A stretch of 64,000 bases of DNA, from NCBI GenBank assembly GCA_037039685.1, contig JAWNGF010000011.1, forward strand, positions 620,001 through 684,000. The letters run 5' to 3'. Below, one piece after another: positions 22,429 to 31,977 of the stretch. A program made the position numbers and the translations under genes. Each line of letters begins with the position of its first letter. The stretch's first letter is position 1. The notes under the pieces were generated by a model, which was given only the letters and a program-made list of their open reading frames with translations, searched no databases and was not told where the DNA came from. The stretch is from Ceratobasidium sp. AG-K (taxonomy: Eukaryota; Basidiomycota; Agaricomycetes; Cantharellales; Ceratobasidiaceae).

Positions 22429-23204
22429 TTGAAAGTGTTCCCCGCATTCTTTAGCCTCTGCGAAGCAGTCTTTAGACTAAAGGATTTCGTACTTGATCTA
22501 GATACCAAAGTCGACGAATTAAACAGTCGAATTGAAGTACTAGAAGAAGATCAAGTCGAACAAGCAGAAGATTTAAGGGTCGAACGTACCAGAAACGACG
22601 AAAACCACAATCAACTGGAAGCCAATTATCAATCCCTCCATTCAAGGCTTGAGTTCATTGAAATTGACCTTGACAATACAAACAAGCAACAAGCCGATGA
22701 AGATCGTGTCCAAAGCATAAACCTAGCGGACACTAATATCGAAGTTGAGCGATTGCAAGAACAAACCCGGGTCTTGATCAAAAACTGCGACCAACTTATA
22801 AAAATCCAAGAAAAACACACTCAAAAGGTCGAAAATCTCATCAGCAACAACAAACGTCAGTGGCGCACTATTGAAACCCTTAAAGACAAAATCAAGGGCA
22901 AATACTGTCATCAAGCAGCAGAAGTGCGTATTCCTATTAATCAGGATTACCGCCTTCTAAATCACCTTAATACCATCGCACCCAACCCTTTTCAGTGGGA
23001 CCAAGACCTTGACTCACACAGGAACAACACAGGGAACAACTTAGACTAGAGTCCCTAAAACTCTTTATTGAAGACGTTCATCGTAACTACATATACAAAC
23101 AGTACGACGAACTAGGAGTAATCAACGCGTTGTTCTTGGAAGACGAAAATCTTGAATTGATATTTTTGAGAAGTCTGCGCATCATTAAAGACAGAAGGGT
23201 TTGA
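22429..23204 (+). pseudogene. Coiled-coil leader ORF of the chromovirus, frameshifted
   Basis: A long open stretch (frame 1, 22429-23049) begins after stops with TTG; no ATG opens it. It encodes a heptad-rich region (LDLDTKVDELNSRIEVLEED, LHSRLEFIEIDLDNTNKQ, VERLQEQTRVLIKNC). Near 23010-23040 the sensible coding moves to frame 0 (QHREQLRLESLKLFIEDVHR...ALFLEDENLELIFLRSLRI), ending with TGA at 23202-23204 just before gag. So one indel has probably broken it. Its role is unknown. It could be an N-terminal coiled-coil extension of Gag or an extra ORF; the start could also lie in a spliced leader. Confidence 0.5.
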
Positions 23205-23214
23205 AGAAGAATCC

Positions 23215-24624
23215 GTGAAATTTTGTACGGCCTGGGATCCCAATAAATCTACCTGTTTTCCCCGCTCCGATATGTCAAGAGCCCCATCACCTAGTCAAGG
23301 GGGATTTACCCAAATTTCAGCAACATCCGGACCCGAAGTAGTTGCACATGCAATCAATGCCTTAATAGACGAAGTGCGAAAAATTAACGGTCATATTAAT
23401 GCCTTAAATGGTATCACCTCTACCCTAGGACAGGGGATCGACAATAACATTGCAGATATCCATGCAATTCAAAATCAAACTGCACAAATTGCACCCCTTC
23501 ACCAATTAATGAATGCAGTATCTCAGTCACTTGCAAACATAGGGGCAACACCCTCCACCACCGCGTCAACAACCACCCCAGGATACAAACTCAAAATGCA
23601 TCCCCCAGAAGAATTTTCTGGAGATGTCGATAAATTTGATGAGTTTAAGTCGCAATGTACCTTGTACATAAATCATACGTCGCCACAAGCAACCACAGAA
23701 CAAAAAATCACTTATATCATGGGTTATTGCAAGGGGCCTGCCTATGTATGGATGCAACCTGGAATTGATGTGGACACAGCAAGAAGGGGAGCAACAAATT
23801 GGCTACACGACATGGATGAATTCTGGAACAAAATGCAAGCTAGGTTTGGCGATGTCCACAAGATCGACCGATATAGACAATTATACAAGAAATTGATCCA
23901 GAAGAACTCTGTCCAAGATTATCTATGAGACTATGTCACTTATTCATCAGTACTCGGGTACACTGATTGAGTACTTCATGATGATTTCTATGACAGTCTT
24001 AAGGATGAAATCAAGATGGCCATGGTGTCACAGAACTTTAAACCCCACAAAGTGACAAGGACATTCAACCAAGTTTGCGAAAGAGCCCTGGAAATTGACT
24101 CCACAATGAATGCTATTAACGCACCAAAGAAGTTGCAAAACCCACAAAACACCACTTCGAAACAAAGTACTTCCAAGACAACCACAAGTACTCCAAACGC
24201 CTCACTAGGTTAAAGATTCAATGTAAACGATTGAGTCTTTATGTCAAAACCTACAGGGGGGGTGCAATACGGCAAAATCTCAAGCATTACCCGAAACGCC
24301 AAGGGCCGTCCAGTTCCACAGATCTCCTGGGATGATGGGACAAAAGGAAATGTCCCTTTTGGAGCAATTCAAAGAGACACCCAAACCAGTAACCTCAACG
24401 CTCCTACCATCCAAACACCCAAACCGTCCACTCCTGCTAAAGACCCTAATGCAATGGACCTTGATGGAAAAGGAAAAGGACCAATGATTTGCTTCACCTG
24501 CGGCGGCAAGGGACACTCAGCAAGAGTCTGTCCTTCCAAGAACACAGCGTCAGGGTTTGAAGCTCAGATTGAAGAAATCTCTTCAGACATCGAATCGGGA
24601 AAAGACATTACCGAGGCTTATTAA
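23215..24624 (+). pseudogene. Gag polyprotein of the chromovirus, four internal stops
   Basis: One continuous frame carries a gag-like protein. A likely ATG start is at 23272 (MSRAPSPSQGGF; the upstream GTG at 23215 is not needed). The retrotransposon capsid domain follows (MHPPEEFSGDVDKFDEFKSQ, YVWMQPGIDVD). The end has a CCHC zinc knuckle CFTCGGKGHSARVC near 24490-24531. Stops occur at TGA 23926-23928, TGA 23968-23970, TAA 24211-24213 and TGA 24232-24234. Similar coding resumes after each in the same frame, so these are point mutations, not frameshifts. The three TGA codons are each explained by a CGA-to-TGA CpG transition. Confidence 0.85.
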
Positions 24625-24659
24625 GGAGCCAAGTACTCGGTGACATATTAGCTAGTAAT

Positions 24660-27600
24660 ATGGATGAACTAGAAATCATGTCAATATCAAATGAAAACCA
24701 ATTATACCTTGATTTCACCACTCATCCACTAGCTACGGCTCCTGGTTCTAAGTCAGTTAACAGATCAAAAAGATTCTCTGGACAAGCACTTCTTGACTGC
24801 GGCGCAACCTCCTGTTTCATCAACCCTTCCCTAGCAAAAGAGGCAAACCTTCCCCTTTTCCAACACGAAAAACCCAAGACCCTGCGAGTCATAGACGGAC
24901 GAGAAGTCTTGTCTGGAAAAGTCACCCACTATACCAAATTTAAACTTGTCATGGGAACACATTCCAGCGAAATAGAATGTCATGTTACAAACATTGGAAG
25001 ACACCCTATCGTACTCGGGATGTCATGGCTCAAGAAACATAACCCACAAATTAATTGGAAAAATAGGACAATTGCATACACAAGCAAATTCTGCTCAAAA
25101 AACTGCCTAGAAGTCCCATCTACGCTCCAAATCGCAGCAGAAACTACATTACCAGAGGAATACAAAGAGTTCGCGGATGTGTTCGACGAGTCCAGATTAG
25201 AAGAACTCCCACCTCACAGGCCAACTGACATTACGCTTGACCTCTTACCAGAAGCTAAACTAAAGCATGGCCCTATTTACAAAACATCCCCAGCTGAAGA
25301 CAAAGAAATGAAGAAAGTACTAGAAACCCTTATCCAAAGAGGACACATTCAGATTTCTAAGTCTCCTTTGGCTTCCCTGGTTCTGTTTGTCAAAAAACCA
25401 CATCCAGAAGATCCAAACAACCCAGAATTACGCTTTTGCGTTGACTACAGATATGTGAATTCGCTATGCAAATTCAACGCAAGTGGAATACCTCTATTGG
25501 ACCAATGGTTAAGGGCCCTGGAAGGATTTGTCATTGGCACCACTCTAGACTTGGCACAGGGGTTCCATCAAACCCAAATAGCAGCAGGCCATGAATGGAA
25601 AACAGCATTCAAAACTCAATACGGCATGTACAAATGGAAAGTCATGCCCTTCGGTCTCAAAAACGCCCCATCAAGCTTCCAGTCCCTAATGAACTCTATA
25701 TTCAGGGACATTATGGGGGTTTTCATACTCGTATACATTGATGATATCTTTGTTTTTTCCAAACGAGTCAAAGATCATCCAGGACATGTGAAAGAGGTGC
25801 TAAGAAGACTAAGGGAACACAAGCTGATTGCGAAATTGAGGAAATGCAAATTCCACCAGACCAAACTGGACTGGGTAGGATTGGTCATTTCCAATAAAGG
25901 AATCGAAACGGATCAGGAAAAGGTCACGGCGGCTATGAATTGGAAAGCTCCCAAAAACGTCAAACAAGTTCAAGAATTCCTAGGATTTGTCAATTTCTAT
26001 CGAAGATTCATTCAAGACTTTGCCGGCAAAGCCAGACCTCTGTACAACCTACTTAAGAAGGATCAAAAGTGGCAGTGGACAAGCAAAGAACAAGAGGCCA
26101 TGAATGCACTAAAAGAAGCTCTTAAAGTGGCACCTGTAATGATGCAGCCCAATCAGAATAAGGAATTTTTCCTCGAGACAGACGCGTCGGGATTTGCCAC
26201 AGGAGCAGTTTTGTCTCAGAAGGATGAAGAAGGGAAACTACACCCTGTAGCTTTTCTTTCTAAATCACTAAATCCGGCTGAGCGAAACTATGACATTTTC
26301 GACAAAGAACTATTGGCAATAATTAGAGCTTTCAAAGAATGGCAGCACTTACTTCAAGGCACAGAAAAAGCCATTCAAGTGATAACAGATCACAAAAATT
26401 TGGAATACTTCTCATCATCCAAACAATTGAATCAACGCCAAATCCGCTGGATGAATTTCTTCGTAGACTTCAACTTCCAAATCTTGTACAGGCCAGGAAG
26501 CCAAAACAAAAAAGCAGACATTCTCTCAAGGCGATATGACCTAGAACCTTTGGGGGGGGTAGAGAACCAAGTTCTCCTCAAACCAGACATTTTCATTTCG
26601 GCTATTACCCCTGACCAGGAGATTAACAACCTAATCAGACAAGCAATCCTTGAAGATTCCAGATTAGAAGAAGCCCACAATAAGCTGAGAAACGGAGAAA
26701 AAGTCAAAGATTGGGAATACAGAGAAGGACTCCTAATGTTCAAAGGGAAGATCTTTGTCCCCAAGGATGAAACCATCAGAAACCTGATATTGGAATCACG
26801 CCATGACAATATTACAGCCGGGCATCCTGGACAAGCAAGAACATTAGAATTGGTCTCAAGAACTTACTACTGGCCAACCATGAAGAAATTTGTCAACTCT
26901 TATGTGTCACACTGCGAGACATGCATTCGAATTAAACCATCAAACCAACTCCCCACAGGACTACTGCGTCCTTTACATATTCCTGAGAGACCCTGGGAAG
27001 AGATCTCCTATGACATGATTGTAGGGCTCCCAGAATCAGAAGGATATGACGCAATCTTGACAGTAGTAGATTGGTTCTCCAAGATGGCACACTATATCCC
27101 TTGCAAATCAACGGCCACAGCAGTAGACATAGCCAATATCTTCATTGCAAACATTTGGAAACTTCACGGCACCCCAAAAGCAACAGTCTCGGATAGAGGA
27201 TCCACTTTCAACTCAAAGTTCATTAGGCATCTGTACAAACGGTTGGACGTAAAACCTACATTCAGCACAGCCTACCATCCAAGGACAGACGGACAGTCAG
27301 AACAAGCAAACCAAGTCGTTGAAATCTTTATCAGGGCTTTTGTCAACCATAGGCAAAATGACTGGGTGGCCCTGCTCCCTATGGCAGAATTTGCTTACAA
27401 CAATGGAATCCAAGCATCCACTGGCAAAACCCCTTTCCAAATCTGCCAGGGTTTCAACCCTAGAATGAACATCGGGGAAGAATCAGACTATACTGTCCCC
27501 GAAGCTGATGCCCATGCGGAATTCCTGTTGAAAGGATACGACGAAGTCAAAGCTGCCCTCATCCTAGCAAATCAGTCCTATAAATACTACTTTGATAAAG

Positions 27601-28058
27601 GAGCCAAAGAACCAGAAGAGATAAACCCGGGGGATAAAGTCTGGCTTAATCATCAGAACATTTCCACAGACAGACCCTCAATAAAACTCTCCCACAAAGT
27701 TTTAGGCCCTTACAAAGTAATGGAAAAAGTAGGAACTCATGCCTTTAGACTGGAATTACCAAAATCAATGAAAGTTCATCCTGTCTTCCACGTCATGCTG
27801 CTCAAGAAATTCCACTCTGACCCCCACGGCCACGAACCCGCTCAACCACCCCCTATTGTCACACAAGATGGAGAGGAAGAATGGGAAGTCGAAGAGATCC
27901 TTAATTCCAAGAAAATCCGCCGTCAACTCCACTATTACGTTAAGTGGAAAGGATACTCTCATGCAGACAACTCTTGGCAGTCAAAGGAAGATCTCAAAAA
28001 CGCTCCTGAACTGGTTGATAAATTTTACAAACTCCACCCCACCGTGCCAGGCCCTTAG
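24660..28058 (+). CDS. Pol polyprotein: protease, RT, RNase H, integrase, chromodomain
   Basis: ATG at 24660, 36 bp after the gag stop and in another frame; 1,132 codons without interruption. Order: aspartic protease (LLDCGATSCFI, Asp near residue 46), reverse transcriptase (FCVDYRYVN; YIDD at 359-362), RNase H (ETDASG near 506, DKELLAI, TDHKNLEYF), integrase with an HHCC finger (HDNITAGHPGQ...CETC), catalytic D-D-35-E (YDMIVGLP near 783, SDRG near 843, GQSEQANQ near 879), GPY/F module (VLGPYKVMEKVGTHAFRL) and a C-terminal chromodomain (WEVEEILNSKK...YYVKWKGYSHADNSW, about 1073-1128). The chromodomain targets integration to modified chromatin in chromoviruses. The protease has DCG instead of the usual D(S/T)G. 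The long intact frame contrasts with broken gag. Confidence 0.97.
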   Translation: MDELEIMSISNENQLYLDFTTHPLATAPGSKSVNRSKRFSGQALLDCGATSCFINPSLAKEANLPLFQHEKPKTLRVIDGREVLSGKVTHYTKFKLVMGTHSSEIECHVTNIGRHPIVLGMSWLKKHNPQINWKNRTIAYTSKFCSKNCLEVPSTLQIAAETTLPEEYKEFADVFDESRLEELPPHRPTDITLDLLPEAKLKHGPIYKTSPAEDKEMKKVLETLIQRGHIQISKSPLASLVLFVKKPHPEDPNNPELRFCVDYRYVNSLCKFNASGIPLLDQWLRALEGFVIGTTLDLAQGFHQTQIAAGHEWKTAFKTQYGMYKWKVMPFGLKNAPSSFQSLMNSIFRDIMGVFILVYIDDIFVFSKRVKDHPGHVKEVLRRLREHKLIAKLRKCKFHQTKLDWVGLVISNKGIETDQEKVTAAMNWKAPKNVKQVQEFLGFVNFYRRFIQDFAGKARPLYNLLKKDQKWQWTSKEQEAMNALKEALKVAPVMMQPNQNKEFFLETDASGFATGAVLSQKDEEGKLHPVAFLSKSLNPAERNYDIFDKELLAIIRAFKEWQHLLQGTEKAIQVITDHKNLEYFSSSKQLNQRQIRWMNFFVDFNFQILYRPGSQNKKADILSRRYDLEPLGGVENQVLLKPDIFISAITPDQEINNLIRQAILEDSRLEEAHNKLRNGEKVKDWEYREGLLMFKGKIFVPKDETIRNLILESRHDNITAGHPGQARTLELVSRTYYWPTMKKFVNSYVSHCETCIRIKPSNQLPTGLLRPLHIPERPWEEISYDMIVGLPESEGYDAILTVVDWFSKMAHYIPCKSTATAVDIANIFIANIWKLHGTPKATVSDRGSTFNSKFIRHLYKRLDVKPTFSTAYHPRTDGQSEQANQVVEIFIRAFVNHRQNDWVALLPMAEFAYNNGIQASTGKTPFQICQGFNPRMNIGEESDYTVPEADAHAEFLLKGYDEVKAALILANQSYKYYFDKGAKEPEEINPGDKVWLNHQNISTDRPSIKLSHKVLGPYKVMEKVGTHAFRLELPKSMKVHPVFHVMLLKKFHSDPHGHEPAQPPPIVTQDGEEEWEVEEILNSKKIRRQLHYYVKWKGYSHADNSWQSKEDLKNAPELVDKFYKLHPTVPGP

Positions 28059-28068
28059 GAGGGGGTAA
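28057..28068 (+). other. Polypurine tract
   Basis: AGGAGGGGGTAA directly before the 3' LTR; the expected plus-strand priming site. It overlaps the last bases of the pol stop codon. Confidence 0.8.
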
Positions 28069-28483
28069 TGTCATGAGCTGACTAAGCTCAGACATTTTAT
28101 TCCGATTTTATATCTTTTTTTCCGAACACTTTCCTTTTTTGGTACAAATGTCCTCTGGCGCTTAAACTTGTATCATGTGACGTATTTGTCTTTTCATTTG
28201 ATATTGGTGATGCTTCCGGAACTTCCAGAATGTTGAGTCATGTCTCTTATCTCGCTTATCATCGGTTGTACTCAGCTTTCCCACACTGATATCTAATGAC
28301 ATGGCACGGTTCCCTCATGTATATAAACCCAGAGGTCAAGCCGGTTAACAACAGAGCTTGACCTCTTCTCCACTAGGACTTGCTAAATCAAATCCTCTTA
28401 ACTATCACCACTCCTTGGGTTCTAAGACTTCTCCAAGTCGAACCCCTTAACTTTCATATACCTAATTGACCCAAGTCGGGACA
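28069..28483 (+). repeat. 3' LTR of the chromovirus
   Basis: 415 bp, collinear with the 5' LTR without any indel. Differences lie at 28253, 28273, 28274, 28300, 28301, 28343 and 28350. Confidence 0.97.
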
Positions 28484-28488
28484 GCCCA
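28484..28488. repeat. Target-site duplication, right
   Basis: GCCCA directly after the 3' LTR; identical to 21528-21532. Confidence 0.95.
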
Positions 28489-29140
28489 GGATTTGCAGGT
28501 AGAGTTCCTTGTTCAGTGTCCTATCTAGCCTGCAGCCGTGGCCAGTCCCTGCATACCCCATACAGCCCCAGAACATCAAGGAGCCGCCCCTGAAGTTCCC
28601 AGTCTCAACGACCAACCGACCATCGAGCCGATCCTTGTCCCGGACCCACACCCACTGAATTCCATCTGACCCAAGACGATTAACTTTGGTCTCATCTGAC
28701 CAGAGCACTCGCATCCAGTCCACAATAGTCCAATGCTGGTGTGCCCAGGCAAAGGCAAGGTGCTGGCGCTTAACCTTGGCGCTAAGCTTCGGCTTCTTGA
28801 CCTTCTTCAAGGCTCTTAAACCAGCAGCTTTGAGCACACGGCGCACAGTTTCGGGGTGTACAGGAACCCCGCTAATGTTATTGACAGTGCGTGTCACTTG
28901 GACAGCCAAAACGCAATTATGGTGGGTGATTAAGCATACTGTGTGGCGCGCTGCAACAGCAGAAAGTTTGCGTGGACGCCTGCCAACCAATGTTTTGAGG
29001 TCAGGGCAATGTTTGGCACGTATGTTGGAGATGGTTCCATGAGAAACACCAGCGTCGCGGCTGATCTTGGCATAATTATCGCCTTTATCAAGCCCGGCAA
29101 GAACAGTAGCAAGTTTGGACTGAGAAATTGCCTTTGGCAT
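28489..29140 (-). pseudogene. Tc1 transposase, N-terminal part
   Basis: ATG at 29140 (MPKAISQSK). The 652 nt up to the gypsy insertion encode a paired-type helix-turn-helix (AKISRDAGVSHGTISNIRAK), a second DNA-binding region (VHPETVRRVLKAAGL) and the first catalytic aspartate in VLWSDETKVNR, followed by GGSLMFWGCMGY. Coding continues across the insertion at 21532. Together the parts give 1,020 nt, exactly 340 codons, the normal Tc1 transposase length. Upstream in-frame codons (29194-29141) are leader. Confidence 0.9.
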
Positions 29141-29464
29141 AGCGAGATTAGCTGGGGAGTATGTGTATATGCTACAATAAGGAGCACAAAACACTCTCTT
29201 ATATATGTAGAACCTTTACAGGCTACCAAAATTCTGTGATCAAGAGAGGTGACAAAAACATGTTTTTGGGTGAAACACGCTACAAAACCATTTAAATGAC
29301 CCCTTGTTGTTGTTTTGCCTGTAACTCCGCCGTTTCCGACTCGTTTCGTGTCGAAACTCATGCGTCCGATAGCTCAGATATCCCGCTTCCAACTGCGCAT
29401 ACACACTCCGCTCTAGGTGCCCTAGGGCCTGGTCGGTGGCTGAATTGTTGCAAATATATGCGCT

Positions 29465-29489
29465 ATTTGACACGTTGTGTGGGGAACTG
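29465..29489 (-). repeat. Right terminal inverted repeat of the Tc1 element
   Basis: Read on the minus strand it starts CAGTTCCCCACACAACG and is followed outward by TA. It pairs with 20936-20960 (20 of 25 positions). Confidence 0.8.
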
Positions 29490-29491
29490 TA

Positions 29492-30109
29492 TCTCGCTTA
29501 ATTGTCGGTATACGAGGTCATAGCGTCTCCTTGATTGTGCCGGAAGGATGCAATGTGTTCTGGAATAGGGTCAAACATGGGTCAAACATGGGACGGCACT
29601 GAAACATCAAGATCATCTGCCCCGAGAATTGGGTTGCATTCTGTGTATTATTCCGTAGTCCAAACGTGAGGTTCGGCGAATTGTAATTATGCTAAAGTGG
29701 GATGGTTGTTTGTATGTCCGCTACTATAAATCTCGTGCAACTCATGTGCGCGAAAAGCTTCACTGATTGAGGGAGCAAGGAACTCAGCAAAAATCGAAAA
29801 TGCCCCGGAGTGCTCCGGAGCTGAGGTCTGCTCCAGAGCCTACGGAGCGCCCCATAGCATTTTAGGGTTTTGCTGAGAACAGAGGGCTCGTTCATGCAAG
29901 GACGTGTGTAGTAGGGGAAATCATCAATAATCCTCAATTTACTTCAAACATCCCAACTGGATGGATATGCGCTACGGCTAGTTGAACTTATACTATAACT
30001 GAGACATTGAGATAAATGCATATGGTTGAAGGGGCAGGGATAGATGGACTACGTAAGAGGACTACTAAAATTCTCCGTTGACTCAAACTAGGAAAACCGA
30101 CAGACCAGC
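29492..30109. other. Intergenic, no gene seen
   Basis: Right flank of the Tc1 element. Only short ORFs. Confidence 0.4.
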
Positions 30110-30411
30110 TTCCGCGTTTTCGCACAGTGTTCATCGACTCACGCAGCCACGCACTTAAAAACTATTCAAGGCATTTCTCGAATTGTGATATCTTCAACCC
30201 ACCTCCAGCGAGTTTTTTTTGAGTGGAGGACTGGAGGCTAGACCTCGAAATCGTCGAAATGACGGAGGAGTGTTGCCCCGATATCGAGGTTATGCGCCGA
30301 GGCCGGACCGTGATGTTCGATAGAACTCATTATGCAGGATTTCAGTAGGATTTTCGCTCGACCACGTCGCATACATTATGGGAGAGGGGACTGCCAATTC
30401 TGCTGCATCTG
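30110..30411 (+). pseudogene. Relic of F-box-like family exon 2, copy 5
   Basis: Nucleotide similarity to exon 2 of copy 3: TTTCTCGAATTGTGATATC, CTTCAACCCACCTCCAGCGAG, then a reading LEIVEMTEECCPDIEVM, MFDRTHYAGFQ, a TAG stop, and TCGACCACGTCGCATACAT in a shifted frame where copy 3 encodes FDHDAYI. The AHGPD segment is partly deleted. No exon 1 or exon 3 is found nearby, so it is a decayed fragment close to the transposon nest. Confidence 0.65.
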
Positions 30412-31470
30412 CGCCTGTCTTTCTGCCGTCTCACTTTCATTTGTACGGCTAAAATGGCCGAGCGCAGCGTAATCACCGTTACAAAGTAGGCCATACCACC
30501 CATGGTGACTACTAGGTGAATGGATTGGCTTGCCCTCCGTATGAGAGACCAATGATCTTACTGCGTGCATAGCTATTTTGTCTCGGCGTATTTGTATGCT
30601 CTTATACCGAACCGAATCAGGACACTTTGAAGGGAGCACGATACCGACAAGTACTTGACCCGTGGGGGGGGGGGGGGGCCATACCAAGTCGAGGACGTGT
30701 TATTTTGTGCTGCCATACGCCGAATAACGCGACCGTATACGCAAAATTATGGAAAAGAGACTAGGGAAATGTAACGCTGAACGTCACAAGCTCTCAAACA
30801 AGCGGACCAGCGAGTAACATATCACTGACCCGGTCGACACTGGTCTCATCACATTTCTAGCTCCATTGATCTGGTGTGTATCACCCAAACTCAATGTAGC
30901 AAATGCACTTAGCAATTTTAATTTTTTAGTGGAGGGTAGAATTACTGAGCAAATAGTGAGCAAGGGGCTGGTGTTGAGATACCGGAGTGAAATGTCTGCT
31001 CTTCCAGCGCTCATCGGCGCCTATTCAGCTGCACGCCAAATCCGTATAACCGACCCTTCAGATCCCAGCCGCCTTAACGCGTTAAGCCAACGAGCACAAG
31101 TTATAGATAAGGTGCCCGTCCGATGAGCATCATGGCGTATGAAATGGTGATTAATCTGGGTGCTCTCCGCCAACTGGTTCGGCGGCTGCCTTTTAAGACA
31201 AGCAACGTTCCACTAACACCTACCAAGCTAGTTTGCCGTTAGGGTAAGGAATCTTTTGATATTAATATGCGCTTCTGTAAGGGTAAAGCTGAGCTGGCGA
31301 TGAAGAGCAAATGTTTGACCATGCACAGTCTTCCAACCAAGGGGGAATGACAAGCAACCGACAATCGAGATGCTTAAATACCCCTCTCTTGCTCTAGAGG
31401 CTACTCATCAAGACGCGAGACAGCATTCATATATTAGGCTTTTTAATAGCTCCTTTGACACCCGTATAGC
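30412..31470. other. Intergenic with a G15 run, no gene seen
   Basis: Contains 15 consecutive G (30664-30678). Other ORFs are short and unsupported. Confidence 0.4.
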
Positions 31471-31977
31471 ATGCCTACACTATCCCGCCCTTACCACCTT
31501 AACCAGGGTAATGCACCCGTTGATATGTTCAACTGGGCCGAAGCCCTTGATACGTGGGCGGCGCGGGCTAAGGTCCAGGTAACCTGGCAATATACAGAGA
31601 ATCGCGGGATTTGGTTTGCAGTGGCAAGCTGTAGGTGTCCTTCATCCAAGGATCTACATATATTGCGTCCGCTAACTCTATCCGTAGTTAACATTAATGG
31701 GCGTGCAAATAGGTTTTCCGGGGAAGGCGAGAGTAAGAACAAGGCGAGAGTTAGGGCAGTTATATCAATTGAAGATGCACACGTACTGGTAAGCTTGCAA
31801 AGTAATTGTGGTCGATTTATGGCAGCTAAAGCTCTGCGATGTGCAGCGGCATTAAAGCTCAGGATCAGCATTTGGTTGATAGTGGATTATATAATTATTT
31901 ATGATCCCTTCCAATTTGAAGTTACATTTGCGCACTCATTTTATGTAACTCCTGCTCCAAGGGTGGACAGAACTTAA
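31471..31977 (+). CDS. Small dsRBD-like protein, paralogue 2
   Basis: ATG at 31471. Exon 1 is 31471-31630 and exon 2 starts at 31688 after a 57-nt phase-1 intron (GTAGGT...CCGTAG, with GCTAAC branch-like sequence); open to TAA at 31977, about 149 residues if no further intron. The domain reads NWAEALDTWAARAKVQVTW, ENRGIWFAVAS, then NINGRANRFSGEGESKNKAR and VRAVISIED. The W-x(3)-LDTW helix, ING strand and G-E-G-x-S-K-x-K-A-R start of helix 2 follow the dsRBD pattern and match paralogue 1. The intron sits just before ING in both. A second small intron (GTAAGC at 31795, AG near 31832) is possible and would change the C-terminus. Confidence 0.55.
   Translation: MPTLSRPYHLNQGNAPVDMFNWAEALDTWAARAKVQVTWQYTENRGIWFAVASCRCPSSKDLHILRPLTLSVVNINGRANRFSGEGESKNKARVRAVISIEDAHVLVSLQSNCGRFMAAKALRCAAALKLRISIWLIVDYIIIYDPFQFEVTFAHSFYVTPAPRVDRT

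Larger units (their letters stand above)
21533..28483 (+). mobile_element. Complete Ty3/gypsy chromovirus (Tf1/sushi-like)
   Basis: A 6,951-bp LTR retrotransposon in plus orientation inserted in the transposase gene of the Tc1 element. It has two 415-bp LTRs (TG...CA), a 5-bp target duplication GCCCA (21528-21532 and 28484-28488), a putative self-priming site, a coiled-coil leader ORF, a broken gag with a zinc knuckle, an intact 1,132-codon pol ending in a chromodomain, and a polypurine tract. The LTRs differ at 7 of 415 bases, so insertion is fairly recent. Pol is open but gag has four stops, so this copy is probably not autonomous. Confidence 0.97.
20936..29489 (-). mobile_element. Tc1/mariner DNA transposon, interrupted by a gypsy element
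   Basis: The outer element is bounded by TA dinucleotides (20934-20935 and 29490-29491) and by imperfect terminal inverted repeats beginning CAGTT, as in Tc1 elements. Removing the inner LTR retrotransposon and one copy of its target duplication leaves 1,598 bp, the usual size for Tc1 elements. It carries one transposase gene on the minus strand, split at 21532/28489. The element is dead: the gene is interrupted, has one internal stop, and has lost its third catalytic residue. Confidence 0.88.

Noticed and set aside
28686..29042. Plus-strand ORFs opposite the Tc1 transposase
   Set aside because: Antisense of conserved transposase coding sequence.
20946..29294. Alternative Tc1 ends at TGAAACACG / CGTGTTTCA
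   Set aside because: A weaker pair inside the element; the outer TA-CAGTT ends give better similarity, TA flanks and the standard element size.
29797..29850. CTCCGGAG-rich cluster resembling a short repeat
   Set aside because: Short imperfect palindromes only, with no second copy or gene context.
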